A stretch of DNA of 5,996 nucleotides from contig JAFYUD010000057.1 in the NCBI GenBank assembly GCA_017549665.1, positions 1 to 5,996 of the forward strand, given 5' to 3'. Source of the DNA: Clostridia bacterium. Lineage in GTDB: Bacteria > Bacillota_A > Clostridia > Oscillospirales > Acutalibacteraceae. Shown here piece after piece: positions 1 to 5,948 of the stretch; within the stretch, counting starts at the first letter, position 1, and each line of letters starts with the position of its first letter. The notes below the pieces were generated by a model. The model was not told the origin of the DNA. It saw only the letters and a program-made list of their open reading frames with translations, and did not search any database. The position numbers were made by a program, and so were the translations under genes.

Positions 1-1463
1 GCTGCAGAGTCTGTAAGGAGCATTACCATACGGTCGATACCTAAGCCGATACCGCCTGTGGGAGCCATACCGTATTCGAGAGCTGTCATAAAGTCCTCAT
101 CGGTTGTGTTTGCTTCCTCATCGCCTGCTGCAAGCTGAGCTTCCTGAGCCTTGAATCTTTCTCTCTGATCGATGGGGTCATTAAGCTCTGAGTATGCGTT
201 TGCCATTTCCCAACCGTTCATAAAGAACTCGAAACGCTCAACATAATCGGGATTTTCGGGCTTTCTCTTTGTAAGGGGTGAAATCTCAACGGGATGATCC
301 ATAAGGAATGTGGGCTGAACAAGGTGATGCTCAACGAATTCCTCAAAGAAGAGATTAAGAATGTCGCCCTTTGTGTGTCTTGCTTCGAACTCAACGTGCT
401 TCTCTTTTGCGAGAGCCTTTGCTTCGTCGTCAGTCTTGATTTCATTGAAGTCAATACCTGCATACTTCTTGACAGCATCAACCATTGTGATTCTCTCAAA
501 AGGCTTACCGAGATCCATTTCAACGCCGTTGTAAACGATCTTTGTTGTGCCGAGAACTGTCTGAGCCACGTGTCTGTACAGATTTTCTGTAAGATCCATC
601 ATGCCGTGGTAGTCAGTGTATGCCTGATAAAGCTCCATGAGTGTGAATTCGGGGTTGTGTCTTGTGTCGCAGCCTTCGTTACGGAAAACTCTGCCGATTT
701 CGTAAACTCTTTCCATACCGCCGACGATAAGTCTCTTAAGGTAAAGCTCAAGTGAAATTCTCAGCTTGAAATCCTCATCAAGAGCATTGTGGTGAGTTTC
801 GAAGGGTCTTGCAGCCGCACCGCCCGCATTTGATACGAGCATGGGAGTCTCAACCTCGATAAAGCCCTGATTGTCAAGGTAGTTTCTGATAGCTCTGATG
901 ATAAGAGAGCGCTTGATGAATGTATCCTTTACGTCGGGATTTACGATAAGGTCAAGGTAACGCTGACGGTATCTGGTGTCAGTGTTTGTAAGACCGTGAT
1001 ACTTCTCGGGAAGAGGGAGAAGTGACTTTGAAAGAAGTCTGACTGACTTTGCATGAACAGAAATCTCGCCTGTTTTAGTTTTGAAAACGAATCCCTTTAC
1101 TTCAACGATATCACCGATATCATACTTCTTGAAGTCAGCATATTCTTCTTCACCGATGTCGTCACGTCTTACATAGATCTGCATTTTGCCGTCACGGTCG
1201 TGAATGTTCATGAAGCTTGCCTTACCCATGGGGCGCTTTGTGATAATTCTGCCGCAGATAGCTACATCTTTATTCTCAAGCTCATCGAATTTCTCGGTGA
1301 TTTCTGTGCTGTGATACTCCTGAGAAGCAAGAGTAATCTGGAAAGGATCCTTGCCTGCCTGCTGAAGAGCAGTAAGCTTGTCTATACGGATCTGTCTGAG
1401 TTCGTTAGTATTCTGTTCCGGCTCCTGAACTTCAGTTTCAGGAGTTCTGATTTCGTCAGCCAT
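1..1463 (-). CDS. lysS: Lysyl-tRNA synthetase, class II (3' end cut by window edge)
   Basis: Charges tRNA-Lys with lysine using ATP in the cytoplasm. The window holds 487 complete codons from the ATG at 1463-1461, and the frame stays open to base 1. The usual length is about 490-505 residues, so only the extreme C-terminus is missing. An OB-fold anticodon-binding domain covers about residues 65-150 ([24 protein letters not shown]). The class II catalytic core follows: motif 1 near [10 protein letters not shown] (200-209), the AGGAAARPF and THHNALD segments (213-229), motif 2 with RVFRNEG and [11 protein letters not shown] (258-279), and motif 3 with [13 protein letters not shown] (471-483). 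All diagnostic motifs of the bacterial class II enzyme look intact. The start has an AAGGAG ribosome binding site at 1471-1476, seven bases upstream. It lies 24 bases after greA and is probably cotranscribed with it. Confidence 0.97.
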   Translation of the reverse strand, partial: MADEIRTPETEVQEPEQNTNELRQIRIDKLTALQQAGKDPFQITLASQEYHSTEITEKFDELENKDVAICGRIITKRPMGKASFMNIHDRDGKMQIYVRRDDIGEEEYADFKKYDIGDIVEVKGFVFKTKTGEISVHAKSVRLLSKSLLPLPEKYHGLTNTDTRYRQRYLDLIVNPDVKDTFIKRSLIIRAIRNYLDNQGFIEVETPMLVSNAGGAAARPFETHHNALDEDFKLRISLELYLKRLIVGGMERVYEIGRVFRNEGCDTRHNPEFTLMELYQAYTDYHGMMDLTENLYRHVAQTVLGTTKIVYNGVEMDLGKPFERITMVDAVKKYAGIDFNEIKTDDEAKALAKEKHVEFEARHTKGDILNLFFEEFVEHHLVQPTFLMDHPVEISPLTKRKPENPDYVERFEFFMNGWEMANAYSELNDPIDQRERFKAQEAQLAAGDEEANTTDEDFMTALEYGMAPTGGIGLGIDRMVMLLTDSA

Positions 1464-1470
1464 TGTTCTA

Positions 1471-1476
1471 CTCCTT
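1471..1476 (-). promoter_or_regulatory. Ribosome binding site of lysS
   Basis: AAGGAG on the minus strand, seven bases before the lysS ATG and inside the 24-base greA-lysS gap. No promoter or terminator is seen in that gap, which supports cotranscription. Confidence 0.8.
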
Positions 1477-1487
1477 AAATATATGAA

Positions 1488-1961
1488 TTATTTTGAAATC
1501 TCTCTGATCTCAAGCTTGATGATTCCGCCGGGAGTTTCGATATCAACTACGTCACCGACTTTGTGGCCGAGAAGACCTCTGCCAACGGGAGATTCATCTG
1601 AAATCTTATTTTCCATAGGATCAGCCTGAGGGAAGCCTACGATCTGATACTTTACTTCCTCGTTGAATTCAACATCGAAAACCTTTACGTATGAGCCGAT
1701 GTGAACTGAATCTGTACCGAGGACTGATTCGTCGATAATCTGAACGTGCTGAAGTGTGTACTCAAGCTCTGTGATCTGAGCCTCAAGCTTAGCCTGTTCT
1801 GATTTTGCTTCATCGTATTCACTGTTTTCAGAAAGGTCACCGAAAGACTTTGCTTCCTTGATCTTTTCTGCAACCTCTGTTCTTCTTGTAGTACGGAGAA
1901 CCTTAAGTTCGGCTTTGAGCTCGTCAACAGCCGCCTGGGTTAAAAGAAATTCTTCTGCCAT
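1488..1961 (-). CDS. greA: Transcription elongation factor GreA
   Basis: Binds the RNA polymerase secondary channel and stimulates cleavage of the backtracked transcript 3' end, rescuing stalled elongation complexes. At 157 residues it is the standard family length. The N-terminal part (about 1-78) is the antiparallel coiled coil. Its tip carries GDLSENSEYDEAK, with the acidic residues D42 and E45 that help position the catalytic metal in the polymerase active site. The C-terminal FKBP-like domain (about 83-157) ends with the typical SPVGRGLLGHKVGD segment. The sequence therefore looks fully functional. The ATG at 1961-1959 has an AAGGA ribosome binding site at 1972-1976. It is the first gene of a probable greA-lysS transcript, preceded by a consensus promoter at 2007-2035. 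GreA is favoured over GreB by the acidic-tip sequence and by the lineage. Confidence 0.97.
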   Translation of the reverse strand: MAEEFLLTQAAVDELKAELKVLRTTRRTEVAEKIKEAKSFGDLSENSEYDEAKSEQAKLEAQITELEYTLQHVQIIDESVLGTDSVHIGSYVKVFDVEFNEEVKYQIVGFPQADPMENKISDESPVGRGLLGHKVGDVVDIETPGGIIKLEIREISK

Positions 1962-2006
1962 GTGTATTTCATCCTTTCAGGTACGTGTTTTTTTACATTA
2001 CAATAT

Positions 2007-2035
2007 ATTATAACGAATTTTCAGCCCCATGTCAA
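2007..2035 (-). promoter_or_regulatory. Sigma-A promoter of greA-lysS, perfect consensus
   Basis: On the minus strand the -35 hexamer TTGACA (2035-2030) and the -10 hexamer TATAAT (2012-2007) both match consensus exactly, with a 17-base spacer. The start point should fall near base 2000, giving a leader of about 39 bases that contains the greA ribosome binding site. A/T-rich sequence upstream of the -35 box could act as an UP element. The -35 box lies inside the 3' half of the inverted repeat at 2024-2064. Assigned from sequence alone, but the match is as good as such matches get. Confidence 0.92.
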
Positions 2036-2064
2036 GTTATCATTAAAAATAACCTTTATGGGGC
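2024..2064 (-). repeat. Hairpin-forming inverted repeat between UPF0210 gene and greA
   Basis: The outer arms GCCCCAT (2064-2058) and ATGGGGC (2030-2024) are perfect complements. Inside them a second stem of seven pairs (2055-2049 with 2040-2034, one of them G-U) closes an eight-base loop. In RNA read through from the upstream operon this would form a two-part hairpin of about 14 pairs. It sits 26 bases past the stop codon of the UPF0210 gene. No U-run follows on either strand, so it is not a classical intrinsic terminator. It may be an inefficient or factor-dependent terminator, an mRNA 3'-end stabiliser, or a protein-binding site at the greA promoter. The structure itself is clear; its role is not. 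Confidence 0.6.
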
Positions 2065-2089
2065 GAACTATATTTTATTGTATAAAACG

Positions 2090-3448
2090 TCAGTTTTTAA
2101 GGCTCTGCATGGGAGCAGGAATTCTGCCGCCTCTGTTTATGAATTTTGCGGGTGAGCAGTTGTTTACGGGCATTACGGGGCCTGAGCCGAGAAGTCCGCC
2201 GAATTCAAGCTCGTCACCCATATTCTTACCGATTGCGGGAATAACTCTGACAGCAGTTGTCTTTGAGTTGACCATGCCGATTGCTGCCTCGTCTGCGATG
2301 ATTGCCGAAATTGTAGCCGCCGAAGTATCACCGGGAATAACAATCATATCAAGACCGACTGAGCAGACAGCTGTCATTGCTTCAAGTTTTTCAAGTCTGA
2401 GACAGCCCGATCTTGCAGCGTCAATCATACCTGCATCCTCAGAAACGGGAATAAACGCACCTGAAAGACCGCCCACGTGGCTTGAAGCCATTACACCGCC
2501 CTTTTTGACGGCGTCATTGAGCATTGCAAGTGCTGCAGTTGTGCCGGGACATCCGCACTGCTCAAGACCGATTTCCTCAAGAATGTGAGCAACCGAGTCA
2601 CCTACTGCAGGAGTGGGAGCAAGTGAAAGGTCAACGATTCCGAAGGGCACGCCCAGTCTCTCGGAAGCAATAGTGCCGACAAGCTGACCCATTCTTGTGA
2701 TTTTGAATGCAGTTTTCTTTATAAGGTCAGCAACCTGAGTAAGGTCGAGACCCTTTGATTTTGCAAGAGCTGCTCTTACAACACCGGGGCCTGAAACGCC
2801 GACGTTGATAACGCAGTCCGGCTCACCTGCACCGTGGAAGGCACCTGCCATAAACGGGTTATCTTCGGGAGCATTACAGAAAACAACAAGCTTTGCAGGG
2901 CCGATACAGTTTCTGTCCTTTGTTATTTCAGCAGCCTTTACAACAGTTTCACCCATGAGCTTTACGGCATCCATGTTGATACCGGTTTTTGTTGAGCCGA
3001 TGTTTACGCTGGAGCATACGTGGTCAGTTACTGCAAGAGCCTCGGGGATAGCCTCGATAAGCTCTCTGTCTCCGTGAGCAAAGCCCTTCTGCACAAGAGC
3101 CGAAAAGCCGCCGATAAAGTTTACGCCGCAGGTAACTGCAGCTTTTTCAAGCGTAAGCGCAATTTTTACTGCGTCCTTGTTTTCGCAGGCTGCGAGAATC
3201 ATTGCAACGGGAGTTACGGATATACGCTTATTGATAATGGGGATACCAAGCTCCTTCTCTATCTGCTCACCTGTTTTTACAAGGTCCTTTGCGTAGGTTG
3301 TGATTTTATTGTAAATCTTGTCACATACGACATCGATATCGCTGTGACAGCAGTCGAGAAGTGAAATACCCATAGTAATCGTACGGATATCCAGATTCTC
3401 GTCCTGAATCATGGTTATGGTTTCAAGTATGTCTTTGTGGTTAAGCAA
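2090..3448 (-). CDS. UPF0210/DUF711 family protein (PFL/RNR-like fold)
   Basis: A 452-residue cytoplasmic protein of the UPF0210 (DUF711) family, whose members are usually 445-455 residues. Recognisable family segments are [13 protein letters not shown] (21-33), [13 protein letters not shown] (111-123), [16 protein letters not shown] (144-159), [16 protein letters not shown] (196-211), [18 protein letters not shown] (270-287), [14 protein letters not shown] (325-338) and the C-terminal [10 protein letters not shown]. The solved S. pneumoniae relative SP_0239 has a barrel related to pyruvate formate-lyase and ribonucleotide reductase, but without an established glycyl-radical activity; the biochemical function remains unknown. 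Fourteen cysteines are present. The start codon is TTG (3448-3446), not ATG, chosen because GAGGTGA at 3455-3461 is well placed and the N-terminus matches the family. It follows the ACT-domain gene by 11 bases, a pairing also found in streptococci (SP_0238/SP_0239), which suggests the ACT protein regulates or partners it. Confidence 0.93.
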   Translation of the reverse strand: MLNHKDILETITMIQDENLDIRTITMGISLLDCCHSDIDVVCDKIYNKITTYAKDLVKTGEQIEKELGIPIINKRISVTPVAMILAACENKDAVKIALTLEKAAVTCGVNFIGGFSALVQKGFAHGDRELIEAIPEALAVTDHVCSSVNIGSTKTGINMDAVKLMGETVVKAAEITKDRNCIGPAKLVVFCNAPEDNPFMAGAFHGAGEPDCVINVGVSGPGVVRAALAKSKGLDLTQVADLIKKTAFKITRMGQLVGTIASERLGVPFGIVDLSLAPTPAVGDSVAHILEEIGLEQCGCPGTTAALAMLNDAVKKGGVMASSHVGGLSGAFIPVSEDAGMIDAARSGCLRLEKLEAMTAVCSVGLDMIVIPGDTSAATISAIIADEAAIGMVNSKTTAVRVIPAIGKNMGDELEFGGLLGSGPVMPVNNCSPAKFINRGGRIPAPMQSLKN

Positions 3449-3454
3449 TGTCTG

Positions 3455-3461
3455 TCACCTC
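3455..3461 (-). promoter_or_regulatory. Ribosome binding site deciding the TTG start of the UPF0210 gene
   Basis: GAGGTGA on the minus strand, six bases before the TTG codon. It overlaps the TGA stop (3462-3460) of the upstream ACT-domain gene. Ribosomes ending the ACT gene therefore sit on this site, which suggests translational coupling of the two proteins. The next in-frame ATG lies 12 codons further in, past family-typical sequence. Confidence 0.8.
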
Positions 3462-3729
3462 ATATTGTGTGCATGGCGTTGAAAATATCCTCGTGCATTG
3501 CTCTGATTGAGAGATTCTTTTCTTCACCCAGTGCGTTCATTTCGTCTGCAAAAGCTGAGAAATCAGCGTTGATTGCCGAAATATCGGTCATCATGATCAT
3601 AACAAACATATCCTGAAGGACTGACTGTGTTACCTCCATGATATTGATGTTGTACTGTGCACATTTTGCTGAAACGGCAGCAAGAATGCCCACCGTATCC
3701 TTTCCTATTACAGATATAACTGCTCTCAT
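3460..3729 (-). CDS. ACT domain-containing protein, UPF0237 family
   Basis: An 89-residue protein that is essentially one ACT domain, the small ligand-binding fold often used to sense amino acids. The N-terminal strand and glycine turn (VISVIGKDTVGILAAVS, residues 4-20) are the signature of the GcvR-like ACT group. They are followed by NINIMEVTQSV (27-37) and a beta strand FVMIMM (42-47), with the end FNAMHTI typical of UPF0237. The S. pneumoniae relative SP_0238 has a solved ACT structure; its ligand is not established. No catalytic or DNA-binding domain is attached, so it probably works by binding a partner, most plausibly the UPF0210 protein encoded directly downstream. The ATG at 3729-3727 has a strong GGAGGA site at 3737-3742, within the 14-base gap after the yhhN-family gene. 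Confidence 0.93.
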   Translation of the reverse strand: MRAVISVIGKDTVGILAAVSAKCAQYNINIMEVTQSVLQDMFVMIMMTDISAINADFSAFADEMNALGEEKNLSIRAMHEDIFNAMHTI

Positions 3730-3736
3730 TTTTTAT

Positions 3737-3742
3737 TCCTCC
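3737..3742 (-). promoter_or_regulatory. Ribosome binding site of the ACT-domain gene
   Basis: GGAGGA on the minus strand, seven bases before the ATG, located between the stop of the yhhN-family gene (3746-3744) and the ACT-domain start. It is the strongest ribosome binding site inside the four-gene operon. Confidence 0.8.
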
Positions 3743-3743
3743 G

Positions 3744-4502
3744 TTAAATTATTCCTACGAAAATTATGGACAGCGCAAGTAATGTCTGTGCCATAAAATA
3801 TGTTCCGATATTGTGGTTCTTAAGTCCGATTCTGCCCTTGTCAGCAGGGTTGAACATAAGAAGCGCAAGAGATGCGTCTGACAGAAGGAAGCAGAATGCG
3901 CCGAATGTCAGACAGACTGCACCGGGGATCGCCGCAGTGCCCATGTCGATGATGTAGTTTATTGAAAACGTTGCCGCCTTTACGAACATTGAAACAAGGA
4001 ATATTCCGTAGCCTGCGCTGACGGGTACGCCTATTCCCTTAAGGGGTAGCTTCTTTACAAATCTTACAAAAAGGAATGCCAGCAGGAAAATAACTGCAAA
4101 CAATGCGATATCAATTACCGAAACGTAGCTCTTTTCGGGGAAATACTGCTTCCACGCCTTGCTGAATGCGATAAGATAAAGCACGTGCGCCGACATAAAA
4201 AAGCAGAAGCCTATTGCAAAGGTCAGCGTTTTTGATTTTGCCGACAATTTCAGGTGCAGGAAAAGGTCTCCGAACCATGAAAGCAGCAGACCGATAAGCA
4301 TGAATTTTGCAAACTGACTTGTGTTGCCCGAATATTTCCACGAGAGCAGCCCCAGAGTAATGAACATGGTTGCGCATATCATCTTAAAGCAGAATGACTT
4401 TACGCAGATTCCGGGACGCTGTGCCTTGAGGAAAAGAGGTACGAAAATAATTTCAACCACAACGGCAACAGCTGTAAGAGCAATAAAAAGCGGTGTTGAC
4501 AT
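3744..4502 (-). CDS. YhhN/TMEM86 family integral membrane protein, putative lysoplasmalogenase
   Basis: A 252-residue polytopic membrane protein with about eight hydrophobic segments (roughly 4-24, 39-55, 66-84, 93-113, 128-148, 157-175, 190-217 and 233-251). The conserved polar residues of the YhhN family sit in these segments: SWFGDLFLHL (G78, D79), GFCFFMSAHVLY (G98, H106, Y109), GAFCFLLSDASLAL (S208, D209) and YFMAQTLL (Y235, Q239). Characterised members, mammalian TMEM86A/B and a Legionella homologue, are lysoplasmalogenases that hydrolyse the vinyl-ether bond of lysoplasmalogens, giving a fatty aldehyde and a glycerophospho-base. Many anaerobic Clostridia make plasmalogens, so that substrate is plausible here, but activity is inferred from family only. 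The ATG at 4502-4500 follows an AAAGGAG site that overlaps the stop of the GDPD-like gene. An out-of-frame ATG seven bases earlier is not used. Confidence 0.88.
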   Translation of the reverse strand: MSTPLFIALTAVAVVVEIIFVPLFLKAQRPGICVKSFCFKMICATMFITLGLLSWKYSGNTSQFAKFMLIGLLLSWFGDLFLHLKLSAKSKTLTFAIGFCFFMSAHVLYLIAFSKAWKQYFPEKSYVSVIDIALFAVIFLLAFLFVRFVKKLPLKGIGVPVSAGYGIFLVSMFVKAATFSINYIIDMGTAAIPGAVCLTFGAFCFLLSDASLALLMFNPADKGRIGLKNHNIGTYFMAQTLLALSIIFVGII

Positions 4503-4511
4503 GATGCATTA

Positions 4512-4518
4512 CTCCTTT
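4512..4518 (-). promoter_or_regulatory. Ribosome binding site of the yhhN-family gene, overlapping the upstream stop
   Basis: AAAGGAG on the minus strand, nine bases before the ATG at 4502. Its first bases are the last bases of the TAA stop (4519-4517) of the GDPD-like gene. This arrangement suggests translational coupling between the two lipid-related genes. Confidence 0.75.
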
Positions 4519-5797
4519 ATGTTTTTTTCTTCTTTTTATAAACGTAAATCTCAGCACAGACAACCACCGCAACAGTCACGATACACAGAAGTATACGGGG
4601 AAGCGTGATCGTAAGACCTGCAGTGCCAGCTTCAAATTCATCGTAATGAGCGTTGATTTCGTCGTAAGCCTTCTGCAATTCGTATGCTGTCTGCTGAATG
4701 TCGCTTCTTGCATAGCTCTTGTCTGCAAAAATCTTTTCAGCTGCACTTACAGCGTTTGTGTAAGCAAGCTTGTAGTCGTGAAAATTGTCTGAGTTGAAAG
4801 GGGGAAGAGTCCACTGTGTGACAGTTGTTTTATAAATCTTTTCAAGCTCAGCCTTAGCTTCGTCGCAGTCATCAAGATAAGCCTTCAGCTCTGCCACATG
4901 GTCAGTCATAATAATACTGAAGCCCCTGCCGATGAGGTAATCCCACCATTCTTCGGTATCCTGCATGACTTTTCCGCAGATTTCGGGAATGCAGGGAGAA
5001 GCCATTGTGCGTATGCCTGATTCGGCTGCCTTATTCTGCACTGTTGCGCCGAAAACGACACCGTAAGGATTTGCTGTTGCAAGGTGAATACCGTCTGCAA
5101 TAACAGAATCCTTCTTTACATTTGAAGTTGCCGCAAAAATCACATTTCCCTTGAAATATGTCATTATCATCGGCTCAGCTTCAATGTCAGATTTGAATGC
5201 TGTGATTTCGTCAGCACTTGCGTCTGTGTAAAGGATGATTTCGTCAAGCTTATTATATTCTTTTGCAAGATTATAGATTTTGTTTCTCAGATTCCAGTCA
5301 GCATCAATAAGGAAAAGCGGCTTCTGCTCAGCCGGATACTGTGACGATGTAGCATATCTGAAATCTCTGTCCTTGAAAACTTCTTCAAGGGTGGGAATTT
5401 TTTCTTCTGTCTGCTTTGCACCATAACCGCCGTGACCATCAAGGAGCTTAAGGGATGAAAGCTCGTCATAAGTCATTTCGGAAACAACGATATTTTCACC
5501 GTAGCCGTAGCATGTGCGCTCAACAGTTTCGTCTTCCATAAGCACAAGAACACCATCAGCTGTGACACGCACGTCAATCTCAACAATATCAGCGCCGTTA
5601 TTGACTGCGGCATTGATTGATGCGATTGAATTTTCAGGCGCATTTTCACATGAGCCCTTGTGTGAAACAATGAGAGTCTTTTCTGTGTAATCACGGTATG
5701 CATCGGTTTTGTTACCCTCTGCAAAAGCAACAGAAGAAAGACTCAGAAATATAAAAACAGCAAGAAATACTGTGATGATTTTTTTGTGAATATTCAT
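4517..5797 (-). CDS. Secreted, membrane-anchored GDPD-fold protein with atypical active site
   Basis: A 426-residue protein, probably outside the membrane. A signal peptide is visible (KK, a hydrophobic core at 7-24, likely cleavage after AFA, residue 26). The GDPD domain spans about 42-308: SHKG (45-48), PENS (54-57), GADIVEIDV (68-76, metal ligands E73 and D75), DGVLVLMEDETVERT (81-95), KIPTLEEVF (133-141), FLIDADW (162-168) and IIMTDHVAEL (295-304). A FIVAR-like helical segment (about 341-384), a transmembrane helix (about 397-417) and five lysines follow. The family cleaves glycerophosphodiesters to glycerol-3-phosphate and an alcohol. However, the second catalytic histidine (the H of the usual HD) is E88, HRG is HKG, and the usual EIK is DAD. 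It may be inactive or altered. The start at 5797 is chosen for its GGGAG site (5804-5808) and signal peptide. The frame runs open to a TTG at 5854, but that codon lies in the promoter -35 box. First gene of the four-gene operon. Confidence 0.88.
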   Translation of the reverse strand: MNIHKKIITVFLAVFIFLSLSSVAFAEGNKTDAYRDYTEKTLIVSHKGSCENAPENSIASINAAVNNGADIVEIDVRVTADGVLVLMEDETVERTCYGYGENIVVSEMTYDELSSLKLLDGHGGYGAKQTEEKIPTLEEVFKDRDFRYATSSQYPAEQKPLFLIDADWNLRNKIYNLAKEYNKLDEIILYTDASADEITAFKSDIEAEPMIMTYFKGNVIFAATSNVKKDSVIADGIHLATANPYGVVFGATVQNKAAESGIRTMASPCIPEICGKVMQDTEEWWDYLIGRGFSIIMTDHVAELKAYLDDCDEAKAELEKIYKTTVTQWTLPPFNSDNFHDYKLAYTNAVSAAEKIFADKSYARSDIQQTAYELQKAYDEINAHYDEFEAGTAGLTITLPRILLCIVTVAVVVCAEIYVYKKKKKT

Positions 5798-5803
5798 TTC
5801 AAT

Positions 5804-5808
5804 CTCCC
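5804..5808 (-). promoter_or_regulatory. Ribosome binding site deciding the start of the GDPD-fold gene
   Basis: GGGAG on the minus strand, six bases before the ATG at 5797-5795. It supports this ATG over upstream in-frame codons at about 5812 (ATG) and 5854 (TTG). Initiation here puts the signal peptide directly at the N-terminus. Confidence 0.7.
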
Positions 5809-5825
5809 TGTACATAGTTATAATA

Positions 5826-5854
5826 ATTTTATCATATATATTCCTTCCGTACAA
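5826..5854 (-). promoter_or_regulatory. Predicted sigma-A promoter of the four-gene operon
   Basis: On the minus strand a -35 box TTGTAC (5854-5849), a 17-base spacer and a -10 box TAAAAT (5831-5826) are present. A TGA directly before the -10 box gives an extended -10 element. The start point would be near 5819, leaving a leader of about 20 bases with the ribosome binding site. Two -35 positions and one -10 position differ from consensus, so it should be weaker than the greA promoter. Confidence 0.65.
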
Positions 5855-5893
5855 GTATTAAATTAAATTTTATCCTTAAAATATAAAAAAATA

Positions 5894-5922
5894 TGGACAA
5901 AATAAAAATATATAGCTATAAT
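5894..5922 (+). promoter_or_regulatory. Predicted sigma-A promoter of the divergent alpha-galactosidase-like gene
   Basis: The -35 box TGGACA (5894-5899) is one base off consensus. The -10 box TATAAT (5917-5922) is perfect, with a 17-base spacer. Transcription should start near 5929, giving a leader of about 20 bases. It is back to back with the promoter of the minus-strand operon, the two -35 boxes being about 40 bases apart, so one regulator could affect both. Confidence 0.75.
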
Positions 5923-5935
5923 GATGTTTATGAAC

Positions 5936-5940
5936 GGAGG
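5936..5940 (+). promoter_or_regulatory. Ribosome binding site of the alpha-galactosidase-like gene
   Basis: GGAGG, eight bases before the ATG at 5949. This is the site that fixes the start of the truncated plus-strand gene. Confidence 0.85.
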
Positions 5941-5948
5941 TTTTCATT

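Noticed and set aside
294..1478. Two plus-strand open frames (294-755 and 1053-1478)
   Set aside because: Both are antisense to lysS, whose protein sequence carries every class II motif in the minus frame. No ribosome binding sites or recognisable products were seen.
1962..2000. greA leader considered as a riboswitch, T-box or attenuator for lysS
   Set aside because: The leader is only about 39 bases, with no room for a T-box or lysine riboswitch. The only ATG in it is directly followed by a TAA stop and lacks a ribosome binding site.
2073..2097. Short A/T-only inverted repeats just after the UPF0210 stop codon, considered as a terminator
   Set aside because: Stems are only five or six mostly A-T pairs and no U-run follows. 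The larger repeat at 2024-2064 is the better candidate.
1962..2588. A 208-codon open frame on the plus strand
   Set aside because: It lies mostly antisense to the well-conserved UPF0210 gene, covers the greA promoter, has no convincing ribosome binding site, and its product resembles no family. It is a shadow of codon bias on the other strand.
4321..4608. A 95-codon plus-strand frame across the yhhN/GDPD gene junction
   Set aside because: It is antisense to two genes with clear family motifs and has no promoter or ribosome binding site.
5798..5854. Longer N-terminus for the GDPD-fold protein, starting at the TTG at 5854 (445 residues)
   Set aside because: The TTG is the -35 box of the predicted promoter, no ribosome binding site precedes it, and it would bury the signal peptide 19 residues in. 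The ATG at 5797 has a ribosome binding site and places the signal peptide at the N-terminus.
5911..5920. Perfect 10-base palindrome TATAGCTATA overlapping the -10 box of the plus-strand promoter, considered as an operator
   Set aside because: It is short and lies in very AT-rich sequence where such palindromes arise by chance. There is no second copy to suggest a regulator site.
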